Positions 10,906 to 22,216 of a DNA stretch of 64,000 bases are shown here, one piece after another. How positions within the stretch are numbered: position 1 is the stretch's first letter; the number at the start of each line of letters is the position of its first letter. The stretch covers positions 36,383,582 through 36,447,581 of the forward strand of contig OX344751.2 of the NCBI GenBank assembly GCA_947034885.2, in the 5' to 3' direction. The position numbers and the translations under genes were made by a program. The notes beneath the pieces are model-generated. The model worked only from the letters and a program-made list of their open reading frames with translations. It searched no databases and was not told the origin of the DNA. Source of the DNA: Thuidium tamariscinum. Its lineage: Eukaryota; Streptophyta; Bryopsida; Hypnales; Thuidiaceae.

Positions 10906-12761
10906 CCCTTTTAGAGCAAGGTCGCTTTTAGAGCACCCTACCTTGCAACTTAACTTGTACTTCATCGTTTTTCAAGTAGAAAATGCCTATCAAAGTACTT
11001 TTATGTGGTATCTACAATGGCCCTATGGGCATGACTAACGCACGAAACTTAATACCTCCCTCTGTTTCTGAAAAAGATCCATGTTTCCTTTGGGGTTTAT
11101 GAAAGAACCATAGGTCTTTTTTCAAAAACAAAGGTAACTTAGTATCAATACCTAGGTCACCACTTATTGAGAGTAGTGCGGAAGAGGGTTCAGATGATGA
11201 AAACTTTACGAGAACCCGCAATGAGTTGGAAATTATGTAGAGTGCACTAAAAGTCAGCCCATTCAAATTCTTTTGTGGTGGTAAGTTAACCTTAGAAGGG
11301 CTTGAAAGTCCTTTTTGGTCGTACAATATATTATAACTATGGTGGTATTTGATTAGAAAAGCATTGACCAAGTACTTTTCAATATAAAGTAAGTCAATGA
11401 TCAAGATTGCAAGTAATATCAATGTATCACAATTCATATATTAAATAACAATGAAAGAGTTGTGAGGCTAAATATGGGACATATGCAGAAAACTCAAGGC
11501 CTTTCTAGGGTTGAATGCAAAGTCGTCGAAATTATGCTGAAGCTATCCTTCGTGAATTTGGCAGGTTTGTTGAATTGGTTATTTGATAGTAGCGACCTCT
11601 CATTCTTAGTATGCGGTATGGGTACCTAGAATAGCCACATAAAATGTACAGATTGCATTCATTTGTAAGTGAAGATTTGGGGTGCACATATGGTAGTGAT
11701 GTAGCATTCATGTCGTGATGTTGTATTTATTTTGTATGATATTTCAAGACTTGGAGGTGGTTAACTTTTGTTGATTGGATGTGCATGAAAAATCAAACAA
11801 ATGCAGATTGGATTTATGTATGAAAGTACCAGTTTTTGCGGTTTTTTGGAAACCGAGATTGATTAGCTCGACCCCAGTGGCAAGGTTTTGGTCAGGCAAT
11901 GCGAAAACAAGGATTACGGCAGAAAACTCTCGGAAGGCTCCTCAGTCAGGAGCTTTCACTGGATGGTGGGTAGGTTTTTGCCTACAGTAACATATCTAAT
12001 TGCCAAATTCTAAGCAGAGCATCTTGCATATGATATCGCAACATGATCTCGTCATGATTAGGCGGCTTCAGTATCCACAGTGGCTAATATATCAAACCTT
12101 TTTTGAGGACAAAAGATTCAAGATTTTAAAAAAAGCCCCATTTTGATTAAACCTGTTGTGGAAAGCAAATGAAGAACATTTCATGCTACTGCATTGAATG
12201 AAGAGCATTGCATGTGTTGATTAAATGATTATTTTCAAATTTCAACAAATAAAAATTGCCACATAAACTCTTTGAAACGGCAAAAGTAAAAACATGAGAC
12301 CCAGATCGGGCCTTATTGTCATAAACGGGTTAAGATTCTTTGACAGATTGAGTTCCACTGTTACTTTGAAGAGGAAGGTTGGAGCATTATATTCTATGCA
12401 AATCTGAATATTCTCTGAAGAAGGGTGGATGCAGGGTTACTCTGCTTCTGATTGGGTTTAGTTGCTTACCATCTCAGGAAAATTGTGTTCATGAATCCGT
12501 GAATGAGCACCATATTTGCGGATCCTGACTTTCAGCACTGAACAAGCAAGCATTAATTTCGATGAAATAGTCGTAACCTCTGACACAAAGGGTACTAAAC
12601 AGTAGTTGTTGATCTCAGTTATTAATTATGGTTGTTATCTGTTGATTAAGATTGTTGGCATGGACTGCGAGGCCTTCCCGATTTGAGAACTAGACCTTTC
12701 TGGCAGAGGTTTTGACAGTCATTTGAACTGATTTGCAAATTCTTGCGTGAAATCAGGGGAA
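10906..12761. other. Spacer, no supported gene
   Basis: A 141-codon frame (11012-11437, minus) is open but has no recognisable motif and biased low-complexity N-terminal content. Otherwise this is ordinary AT-rich spacer up to the sharp edge of segmental copy R1 at 12762. Confidence 0.35.
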
Positions 12762-13160
12762 TAAGCATCCTACTCTTTGAATGCAATACAATGCAAAGCG
12801 CCTCGCGCTGATACCGTTTACTGATTCTCGTGGCTTTGCGCTACAACGTTGCAATATGTTTCGATACGTTTCAGCGCCAACTTCCACTTCTAAAGCTTCA
12901 GAACCACGAATTTGACAAAAGCTCCCCTTCGAGGATTTGATATGCCAGAGCGAGTTTTCCGTTTCTTCTACAAAGCTGCATTGGAGCGGTGTTGAATGAC
13001 TCAATTTAACCTTGCAATTCCACAAATGACTCAAGGTATCCACCCCTAAATGACTGATTTTCAAGGTTCCCATAGAAACGAAGAAAGATTTCTGGTTTAT
13101 GTACCTCAATGATAACCGCTTCTCTTTTGAAAAGTCACAATCATCACTGATAATCTCCAT
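12753..13160 (-). CDS. Unrecognised 135-codon ORF downstream of TBL exon copies (doubtful)
   Basis: The open frame on the minus strand in R1 has a counterpart of 110 codons at 41606-41938 (+) in R2. Between the two, the visible indels are 18 nt and 3 nt, so the frame is kept (SHLGVDT against SHWVDT). In R3 the same stretch is frameshifted, has a stop and is truncated by a deletion. No domain is recognised. It may be chance, or a small gene or exon linked to the TBL 3' flank. Confidence 0.2.
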   Translation of the reverse strand: MEIISDDCDFSKEKRLSLRYINQKSFFVSMGTLKISHLGVDTLSHLWNCKVKLSHSTPLQCSFVEETENSLWHIKSSKGSFCQIRGSEALEVEVGAETYRNILQRCSAKPRESVNGISARRFALYCIQRVGCLFP

Positions 13161-13599
13161 AAATATTGATTTTTGTAATGAATTTTTTTAAAATTTCCAC
13201 TTGACTTCAAGTAAAGAATAACCTGTAATTGAAAATTTGACTCTACCAAGGCTTGTTGGCTGAAACAATTGTTGCTAAACAGTTCTACCTAGAGCTTCAA
13301 ATGGCATCACACCTCCACCTCCTTCAAGGCTAGAAATCACCTACAGTTTCTTGTTTTCTTCTACAGTACATCGATCCTGTCAACTACCATTTCTTTTCAG
13401 GGAGCTAACTCATTCTCTCATTGTCTACAGTAGGAGACAATTTGTATACCGGTTAATAGTAATGCAAACAAACTACAAGAAACGTCTTTAACTTCGTCTT
13501 CCACTCGAAGCTCTACACCAAACTCTGCACTGAGTTTGCAATTAAATTAGCGGCGACTCATTGACTCCAATGAATAACTTCGGTTCCGTTAAGCTTAAC

Positions 13600-15249
13600 T
13601 TACTGCACCAGTTCGCCCCAAGCTGCTTGCCCCCTGGCCAGCAACCTGGCGTACAGAAACTCGTTCCACGTGTCCGGTACCCCAGGCAAGCAGAAGTGGC
13701 TGCAGTCTTGTTGACTCCTTTTCGTGACGCCGTAGACGGCCACATCCCGGGTGTAGAGCCCGCCGTGCCCGTCCGCTCGGTAGTCGGTGGACGGGGTGAC
13801 GTCCAGAAACTCGACGGCGCTGCGTTTGCTCTTGAGGTTCTCGTTGATAGCGTCCACGATCAGCGGGTTCGCCCAGGGGGGGACCTGCATCTGCTCCACT
13901 TCTTCGTCCGTCAGGGGACGAACTGCTTGGTCGCAACGGCCGCCCGTGCTCCAGGTTCCGCCCCTGCAAATAAAAAACATTCACAATGTCGATCGATCTC
14001 GTTAGTTGGGTGGAATTCTACGACTACGCAGTTTCTTTTTCGGACGCAATGACTGAAACGCAAATCTGTACCAATGCTTGGTTTTATAATTCTGTGCATG
14101 TGAATTTCGGTGCCCAGAATGGTGCCAGTACAACAGAAATGACGATTCACATAGCACCATTCGGTCCGAATATGCTCTGGGGTTACAAAAGTTTTGGAAA
14201 GTTAAAATGCAAGGAAGACAATTATGTGATTTGTTAGGCAGATTTGCGTTTCGCCAGATTCTACAGAGAATTCGTTGATAATGTAGTAATTCTAGCTACC
14301 AAAAGAAGAGAATAAATGGTAAAACAATGTGTCGGAACTAGTAGTTCTAATAACCTCTAACCAAATCTTTGGAGCCACCACTGCGATAAACGAGACGACA
14401 AAACGAAAAAAATGACGCGTGATCATCAATCGAGGAATCGAGGAACTATAGGTAGTCTCCCTGTGACTAACCAAGCAGAATTTGGATTTTGACGCTTTTT
14501 CCAACACTGTTTTTGACACTTTCGTATAGGAAGGAGCGTCAAGAACAACACCGGGCTTTCTGGTAGTGGCGATTCTGAGCTCCTTGTATCGTCTCAAGTA
14601 AATTATACAGATTTTGATGTTACATGGAACACCAGGTGGACGTAACGGCCAACAGCAGGAATTTCAAAGACGTGGCTTTCTTGGTTGCTTGGATTGGCCC
14701 CAAGCGACCATATTACGAACAATAATGGCATGGTTCTTCGTGAGAAGCATAGACGCAATGGGATTGCTGATGAAGAGCACATGGTAACCACAAATCTCTT
14801 TGTCCAGATTGGTATGACTGATCGCTACATGTCTCTATTCTTGCTATTGACCAATTACAAACGGTAATGTTGTGAGTCAATCTAGTCTGCAATTCAGCTT
14901 CTACCTCTGCCTTTGCTCGGCAACTTGAGAACAACTCAATTACAGATCGTATCGGCTTACAACTAGGCCCTTGCCTAGGTCATAATGTAACAAACTCGCG
15001 CACATTTGGGTGCCCAGGTTGTGAAATTACAGAGGTCTGAGTTTCCTGAGGGACACCTCGGCCCTAAGAGAATGGCATGGTAGCTTAACATACCTGAAAT
15101 GAACTGAAGCATAACTCCGGAAAAACGCTTAAGTAGTCTCAGGGTCCAGATTCTCTTCCATCCACGAAGCCCAAGTGTTCATCGCCACTTGGAAACCTTC
15201 TTGATAGCCATGAGTGGTCAACTTGTTTCCCGTTTGAAACCGGCCACCC
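13600..15249 (-). pseudogene. Orphan TBL exons 3-4 (R1 copy)
   Basis: The exon 3 copy lies at 15249-15094 and exon 4 at 13963-13600, with the splice sites and intervening intron of the parent gene at 35331-41171 preserved. Exons 1-2, carrying the membrane anchor and the GDS catalytic serine, are absent. Exon 3 has a nonsense change: after ..DPETT the parental CAA is TAA (minus strand, 15131-15129). Exon 4 stays open and retains DCSHFCLPG. It is transcribed, if at all, from the chitinase A promoter side, because the two are head to head. It is not expected to be a functional acyltransferase. Confidence 0.9.
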
Positions 15250-15659
15250 CTGCACATCAAATCCAGACACAAAATGAACACACGTACAGGAACAAGTAAA
15301 AGTCCTAAACCTGATACCGAAGCACAACTGCATTCCGATGAGACGGAAACCACCCTAGCAAGGCGATGTTTTAGCAACCATACGAGCCCGATTCATCTAC
15401 GTCTGAATCAGATTGTCGTGCAAATTAGGATAAAATAGACCCAATTGAATCACTATCTGCGTAGTCCTACAGAGAAAAACAAGCCCCACAAGGACCCACA
15501 ATTAATTGCCTACTGAAGTTTGCGAAGTGAAGCCTTCTTGTAGGTGTTTTCCTTGGTCTACAAAGACACCATTTTTACTACTGCTATCTCAAATTGAACA
15601 CAACTGAATGCAATTCGTATCAAAGGAATTTCGTTTGCGATTTTGTCATAAAATGAAAG

Positions 15660-16331
15660 GAATTGGGGGCTATTTTGGATGGAAATGGGCCAAAACTAAG
15701 TGACGGAAATGGGCTGGTCTAGTTGGTGGAATTGGGTTGCAAACGAGAATGGGTTGGTCTACCATAGATACAAGAAAACACTGGACAAAGACATACGGAG
15801 TACTCCGTAAACGAGTTCCCAATGTACCGTGCAAAAAGTTGGGAACAGTCTCCGTCATGGGTGTGCATACCTTGGGCAGTACCGCCTTTCCAGATGCCCA
15901 GTCGCAGGCTTGCAGCAACCCCAAGCGCCCAATGTCAGCATGGGTCCTGAACTATTCTTCCACTTCGCGAGAGACAAGGAGCTTATCCAAGGACAGGTCA
16001 TGCTCCGACTATGTATACTTCTCCCGTCATCTCTTCCGTCATCTCTCTTGCGCTTTGGGGATAATTCAGTTGCAAGTCCACCCACGTTCCTGAACGAGTC
16101 TGCAATGGTCGTCACCAGAGGGATTCTTGAACCACTTCCAAAGGATCACCTGACGCGGCATCGAGCTTACACAACATTATCTGATCAGCACATGCTCCGG
16201 TACGTACTCTTCCACTAACCCTCTAAAGTATGTATCTGTGCTTTCTGGCACTGTGGGTTTTCGAAGGCGTGAGGGTTTAAGGCTGAGACGTTGGGGCTTG
16301 GACTTGGGAAGGGAGGTTGAGAATTGTGGCC
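15660..16331 (+). promoter_or_regulatory. Chitinase A promoter region
   Basis: Upstream region shared with chitinase B (45000-45627) and partly with C. A perfect 16-bp palindrome, TACGGAGTACTCCGTA, lies at 15794-15809. Where chitinase C has a clean TATATAT, this copy reads CTCTAAAGTATGTATCTG (around 16221-16238), an altered TATA region about 100 nt before the ATG. Confidence 0.5.
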
Positions 16332-18172
16332 ATGGCGATGAAGGGAGCAATGGGTGTGGCTCTGGCAATGCTGATTGCATTCAGCATTGTTTTGACGGTC
16401 GTGGCGGATGGGCCGGAGTGCAGTAAAGACTCACCGTGTCCCGACTCGAACAAGTGTTGTAGCTTTTGGGGGTATTGTGGGACAGGACTCGACTACTGCG
16501 GGGGTGACTGTCAGGCAGGCCCTTGTGACCCGGATGCACTTCCGTCTGTAGGTGCTGGCTTGGGCGACACCTTGACGAAAAGTTTGTATGAGCAGCTCTT
16601 TCCTGGCCATCTCCAGTTCTACAATTACGACAAGCTCATTGAGGCTGCAAGGTCTTTCCCGCAGTTTGGAACCACGGGCGACAGCAACACGCGGAAGCGG
16701 GAAATCGCGGCGTTTGCGGCACATGTCCAGCAAGAAACATCAGGTTGGTTGGTTGGTTGGTTTTTGGTTTGGTTTTAGTTTAGTTTGATTGTTTTGTTTA
16801 TCAACAATTGCGAAGTTTATTGCAACCGCAAGAAATGAATATCATCCATTGCACTGCAGACGGTACCGGGAACATTGCACTTTGCCGTGTTCCGCATACT
16901 GGGTTTTTGCATGCATGATTTTGCCTGCACGTAAATGGCGAAGGCTGACTCTGTAAGTACTAACCGGTTTTTACTTCCTCTTTGTTACAGGGCTGAAGAA
17001 GATTGTTGAGCAGACCAATGACCCCTACTGCGACAATAAACGGCCGGAGTTTCCTTGTAATGGAAAGCATTTCAATGGTCGTGGCCCTCTCCAACTTTCA
17101 TGGTAATATACTCTTCAAAGTGTTTTTCATTTTCATCTCCATGTTCATGTTCATGATTGCTAGTTATTACAGTGAGGCAGTCTGTGAAAAGAGGCTCATG
17201 TTTAGCATATTGTTCACCGTTGTACCGGTATTCGAGTTCTTGTGGAATTAGAGAGTGTGTTGCCTCTCGTTTCGCTCCACTTTGAATGCGTTTTTTTCTG
17301 GATTGTATTTGAATTCTCTTCTTTTGTGGGATGACGACAACTCGAAGGTGTGCTCAATCTACTAGTATTGAGTTGGCTTCTATCCCAAATTGGAGTTTTG
17401 GTCCCAGCGTTGCAATTTTGAGCTGCAACTTTGAGCTGCAGCTTTGAATCAAAAATGTTTTTAGAGCCTCAAGTATTATTTCCCTCTTGGTTCAGATCTT
17501 TAAAAAAATACATGACCACTTGTTTTCTGTTGCTTCCTTTTTTCTCTGAAGTCAAACAGTTGGCAGAGAAACATCAATCCATTCATGGCATATGTTCAGA
17601 GTGGGGGTCAAAGGATTGATTTCACACTATTACGAATAGGCCAATTAGATCATTTAGTAGATTGTTCATTGACGTGTCGTTCGATAGTATCTCTAGTACT
17701 TCTGACACGTTGTGTTATGTCATGAACATTTCTATGTCCTTGAAGAGATGGGTAACATCTAAATCGCTATGTCCACAGGAATTACAATTACGGCACTTGT
17801 GGCAAGTACTTGAAATTAAATCTCCTCGGCAATCCGGATCTGGTGGCGACAGACCCTCTGATCTCTTTCAAAGCCAGCCTCTGGTTTTGGAATCAGTATG
17901 GAGACAACCGCATCCCTCACATCCATGATGTCATAACTGGGAACTGGAAACCGAGCAGCGCCGACAAAGCTGCCAACCGCCTCCCAGGTTTTGGGGTTAC
18001 CATCGTCATTATCAATGGAAACTTGGAGTGCAACAAACAGAGTGCGCAGGCGGACAATCGAGTGAAGTATTTCAAGGAGTATTGCAGCAAGCTGAAAATT
18101 TCCCCTGGCGATAACCTCGACTGCAAAAAGATGAAACCCTTTTACGGTGTTGACCTTCTTGCCGAGGCTTAA
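16332..18172 (+). CDS. Chitinase A: secreted GH19 endochitinase with one hevein (CBM18) domain
   Basis: Three exons, 16332-16743, 16991-17102 and 17779-18172, all with GT-AG introns, give 305 residues. The start is the ATG in GCCATGG context. Order: signal peptide (about 1-25, hydrophobic [15 protein letters not shown]), an 8-cysteine hevein domain ([16 protein letters not shown]), a very short hinge, then the GH19 domain with HVQQETSG (first catalytic Glu), IVEQTND (probable second Glu) and the signature [11 protein letters not shown]. It hydrolyses chitin by inversion; the role is most likely antifungal defence outside the cell. The short catalytic loops resemble class IV enzymes. A tail after the last cysteine ([12 protein letters not shown]) could be a sorting extension, but that is a guess. 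Two paralogs lie at 42805-44929 and 51039-52987. The catalytic part is nearly identical in all three; the hevein part differs strongly. Confidence 0.95.
16744..16765 (+). repeat. GGTT microsatellite at the splice donor of chitinase intron 1
   Basis: The donor GT of intron 1 is the first GT of a GGTTGGTTGGTTGG run. The same arrangement exists in the B copy (ending at 44517) and the C copy (ending at 52440). Each extra GT is a possible shifted donor in 4-nt steps. Confidence 0.7.
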
Positions 18173-18886
18173 GTACTTGCTAGTTTCGTGATGTTTTCGA
18201 CTAAGATGCGCCACAAGTTCGTTAATCTCCATCTTAACGACATGCAGGCGTGAGTTTTAAAAGGAAGGTGCATAAAGAGCAGTAAATAAGGGCGGGGTTT
18301 GAACATTTCCCGCACTGCCTCTCATACCTGGTACTCCTTTGTGCCTTACCAGGAAAATAGAGGCCAAGGCAACCCCTGGTTGTGTGTGCATGTAAATGAT
18401 TTCAGTGTTTAGAACGTAAGCAAAGAGGATATGTGTGTATATATGAACGTGGACAGTTTCATGTTTTATTATGTTCAACACAGCGTTGAAGCTATGGAAT
18501 ATGACTCGTATTGTAGACCAGTTTCGTCCTCTCACCTTTGTATTGGTGCACTCTGCATGTTGTTGACTACACCTATTGAACTCAAGATGCAAGTCTGTGG
18601 CAACAAATCTGTCTAATTTAGATACCCTGGTTCGTGGATTACAAGAGAAATTATTTGCACCTCCTCTCTAGAATGCTTTGGAAAAGTAACATGTACAACT
18701 TTCTGAGCGGTGCTTTGAATGACAATGATGACTGTTGGTTCTAAGGCACGAGACGAAATGTCCTGATTTCGTTTATTCCACAAGCTACATGATCTACTTA
18801 AAGGAGCAATTAAACCCTGAGAGTCATTGTGGTCGTTCAAGGTCCCAAGTAGTGCCACACTATACTCTTTAATCGCATTCCTTAAG
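18173..18886 (+). other. Chitinase A 3' flank
   Basis: Homologous to the 3' flanks of chitinase B (42091-42804) and C (50325-51038). The conserved short ORFs in it are in 3' flank sequence and carry no recognisable domain. Confidence 0.5.
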
Positions 18887-20430
18887 ACCTAAATTTCGAT
18901 CTTCATAATTCTTTGCAACAACAATCTGGTGTGTTTCTATCCTGTACAGATGATGTATGTGAGAATTCTTGTTTCAAGCGGTGTTCTTCCGAGATTTCAA
19001 ACGGATTGTTTGTAAATTTTTATTTTTCAAAAGCCAAAGACTGGAATGCATTCGTTAGCCAGGTGAGCAAGGGACTTGGTTGGCACCTTATTTCACCCAG
19101 GCAGTCCTTCCTCAAGAAATTTTCTCGTGTGACTGGACACAGGAAACGAAGTGGGATTGGTTGTTGCAGGGCTCCTCAGATTCATTCAAGTTGATGAGAC
19201 TAGCGTTTCTGATGCCAAGAGGATTGTCACAAGCCCGAAATAATTGCGTGCAGCATCTGAGTTTCTAGATTTTGTATGCAAAAAGCATCTTCCTTGACAG
19301 AGAAAATGGGGGACAATGAGCCGCCTGGAGCTCTTTTAGAAGACTGAGAGCTCACTTAACTTAGGCATCTCCCTGGCAGGTCAAATATTATATGTTAGGT
19401 GTCCGTGATTTTGGTTGCCTGGTCTTCAATAATGAATGAAGATGTGCTCTGTAACTTATTCTTGTTATTTGAGACATTGTTTGGGATAGATAGCATTTCA
19501 GAATGATGCAAGACATTAAGAATTTTTATACCTGAAGGTAGGTTGTTTACTGGTTCTGTCCTTGGACATAGACTATGGCAATGACTCCACAACGGATCGA
19601 GATTTTGAGCGTCCAAATTTTATCTACTTATGCATTCACACTAGACAAAGATTTCCTTCAATTATAATTTGTCAATTTTTTTCAATTTGTTCTCTCTACT
19701 TTTTTCTTCTCACCTATTTGATATTTTGCTTCTTCCGCTTGATTTATCCAATGCTTCCCTCCTTCTCTATCTGTCTTCACCTATCCGTCAGTTTATCAAT
19801 AATTCTAATAAGGTTAGTTTTTATTATTTTTATTTTGCCTAGTTGAACTTCACTCTATTTCACTTTAAGGTTATTTTCCTACTTGAACTGTCCTACTTGA
19901 ACTTTACTTAAGTTTATATTAGCTTTAGGGTTAGTTGGCTTTAAGATTTGGGATTAAAATTTGCATTATATTTGATGTTATATTTGTATTGTATTATATT
20001 TGATTTAATATGGATTTGCACATATATAGAGAGAGAGAGAGAGGGAGAGATTAAAATTTTGATTTATCATATATAATGATTTATGTGTTGTTTGATATAA
20101 TGTATAAATTAAATTTTGAAAAACTTAATTTTATATTGAAGGCAGTAGATTTTTATTTTGGAAGAGAATTTGTATACTTGTTTTTATGTACGTAAGGTAT
20201 ATCGATCTTTACACTTTTTTCAAACTTAAACTATAAAATAAAATTGATTGAACTTAAACTATAATTGGTTGAATATTATTGCAAGGTACATCAACCTATA
20301 TACTTTGTTAGAATTTAAACGATAAATAAAATTGATTTGGAATTGTCCTAAGACATAGCAATTCTTTGACTCCTTGCAAACTTGAATTGTATAATACAAA
20401 GTAAAATTGAATAATTTTTTTTCTAAAACA
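18887..20430. other. Spacer grading from moderate GC to AT-rich
   Basis: No gene is supported. A GA microsatellite lies at about 20029-20050. A 93-codon frame at 18913-19194 has no recognisable motif. Confidence 0.35.
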
Positions 20431-20720
20431 CTATTTTCTTTCCCTTTCCTTCTCCTCCTTTCCTTTTCCACCTCTCCCGTCCCTTCTCTCCCTTCCCCTC
20501 TCTCCTCCCTTCCCCCCCCCCCCACTCTTTCCCCTCTGCCCCCCTCCCTCCCTTCCCTTCTCTACTCTCGCCTCCCTCCCTCCTCTCTACCCTCTTCCCT
20601 TCCCCCCTCTGCTCTCAGTCTCCCTGTTCTCCCTCCCTGCTACACTCCTTTGTCTCACTTCTCCCTTTTTTTCTCTCCCTTCCTATTGTACTTCTTACTT
20701 CTACTTCCATACCTTTTTCT
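20431..20720 (+). repeat. Long polypyrimidine (C/T) tract
   Basis: For more than 200 nt the plus strand is almost only C and T, with few purines and one run of about 13 C. The open frame through it is a by-product of low complexity, not a gene. Confidence 0.85.
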
Positions 20721-20863
20721 CTTCTTCATAGTATTGAATGGTAGCATAGTGGTACCATTCCAAAGTCTTGTACTACACTAAAAACGAGGTGTTTTTTTGA
20801 AGTTGATATGGAATATTTTTTTGAGTTGAATTCTCTTCTTTTATTGTCTTCTTCTAATTTTAA

Positions 20864-21782
20864 CCCCTAAAGGACCAACATGCGTTTTTTGGCCGTATAG
20901 AAATTATGGGCAGGTACGTGTGATTGGAAATTTGAATATTTTGGGCTGAAATTTTAATAGAAGGTGGGGGCAAGGAATATCTTCATGTGTACCAAATTTC
21001 ATGACATTTGGAGATATGAGTCAACAGTTATGGCCTAATATGTTGCTTTTTTTCGTAATTGGGCAGTTCGGGTAGATAAAAAAAATCACTTTTTTCGAAA
21101 AAGAAAATTTTAAACTGTTTTTTTACATTTATATATAAGTGGAAAGCTTTGAATCATTCCATTTCAATCAAAGAGTCAAAAGTTATGAGGTTTTTTTGTT
21201 TGCGGGCAGTAATGGATTCTCCACTATTAAAGAAACTTCGAAGTCGTTTCACTCAATTTTCAATATTTTTGTAAAAAAATAAAACCCTAGGATGTAGATT
21301 GATTATTACAACATTACAACCATTGGGATTGTCATTTTTTAATTCTATAATCAAATTCTTAACAATTTAGTATTATGAATCATTCTCTACTTCTTTTTAC
21401 TTACTATTTTTTTCCTGTATGTTGTACAATTCCAAATGACATGAAATTTTTTGAACATATTTCCATCTTGTTTAGGAAACTGAATTCAAAGAGGCACTAC
21501 CATTTTCAACATTTTTTCCTTGAGAAGTGAGCTTGTGAAGTGCAGCTGCCTGGTTTTTTGCAGGATTGAAAAAATGGTTTTGGTGAATTTGAATTCTTAT
21601 ATCTTTTGATCCACATGGTGGAATTTTCTGAAATTTTTACCACATGTTTTTTAGACATTATACTACAAGATCCTATGGTTACATGTGTCAAAAATTGTTT
21701 TTCTCAAGAAAATTGGTAGTTGTACTAGAAATGGCAGTTTTTGAGCATTTTTGTTGAGTACACAGTCATTAAACTTTAGGGG
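20864..21782 (+). mobile_element. TTAA-flanked non-autonomous DNA element, copy P1
   Basis: The element of 919 bp starts CCCCTAAAGGACC and ends CTTTAGGGG, and is bounded on both sides by TTAA (20860-20863 and 21783-21786). No transposase ORF is present. The body shares long diverged blocks with P2, P3 and P4 (GGAAAGCTTTGAATCATT, ATGAAAGTTATGAGG-like, AATGGCAGTTTTTGAG, CAGTCATTAAACTTTAGGGG). A TTAA target with CCC-starting ends is typical of piggyBac-type elements; a Sola-type origin is the alternative. Confidence 0.8.
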
Positions 21783-22216
21783 TTAAGTGAAGCAAATCTT
21801 AGGATGGAGAGTAAAATGACTTCATGAGTGTGATTCTCAAGTGCTTTTTTGCAATCTTAGTTTGTTTTTACAATAATTGAATGTAGAAGAGACAACTTAG
21901 AAAGTTGTAAGACTTGTTTCCTTAGTTTTTCAATTTTTCTTTTTGTGGTACTAATTTTGAGTGAAATGTTAAAATTTCAACTTGTAAATTGTTTCTCATA
22001 CTTATAGAAGTAGTAGAGGAGTTCAATACAAACCCAACACTTCAAAAATCGTTGAATTTGAGTGATTTTTGAGGAAGTTGTAATGTTTCAAAGTTTTCAC
22101 AATTTTCTAGTTGAGTGTGCACACCGAATTCTGAAATCTAGGATTCTGAAGATTTTTTTTAGATGAATTTTTTTTTTTAAATTTTGTTTCGTCATGTTCA
22201 AATTACGTAGATTTAC

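Larger units (their letters stand above)
12762..18886 (-). repeat. Segmental duplication R1: inverted, circularly permuted unit of the chitinase/TBL array
   Basis: Reverse-complemented, R1 reads chitinase A 3' flank, chitinase A, its promoter, then TBL intron 2 to exon 4 and the TBL 3' flank. The promoter-to-intron 2 junction at 15639-15640 (..GACAAAATCGCAAACG when reversed) is the same as that between R2 and R3 at 45628. The ends of R1 (12762 and 18886) correspond to adjacent bases in R2, around the CTTAAG at 42090-42095. R1 is therefore one complete period of the tandem array cut at a different point and placed in the opposite orientation. Confidence 0.85.

Noticed and set aside
18431-18616. 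Short ORF in chitinase 3' flank, present in all three copies
   Set aside because: It is in 3' flank DNA that is conserved because of recent duplication; no domain, and the ends differ by frameshift.
20407-20781. 124-codon Pro/Ser/Leu-rich ORF
   Set aside because: It is the direct translation of a C/T-only tract, so it is open merely because stop codons need purines.
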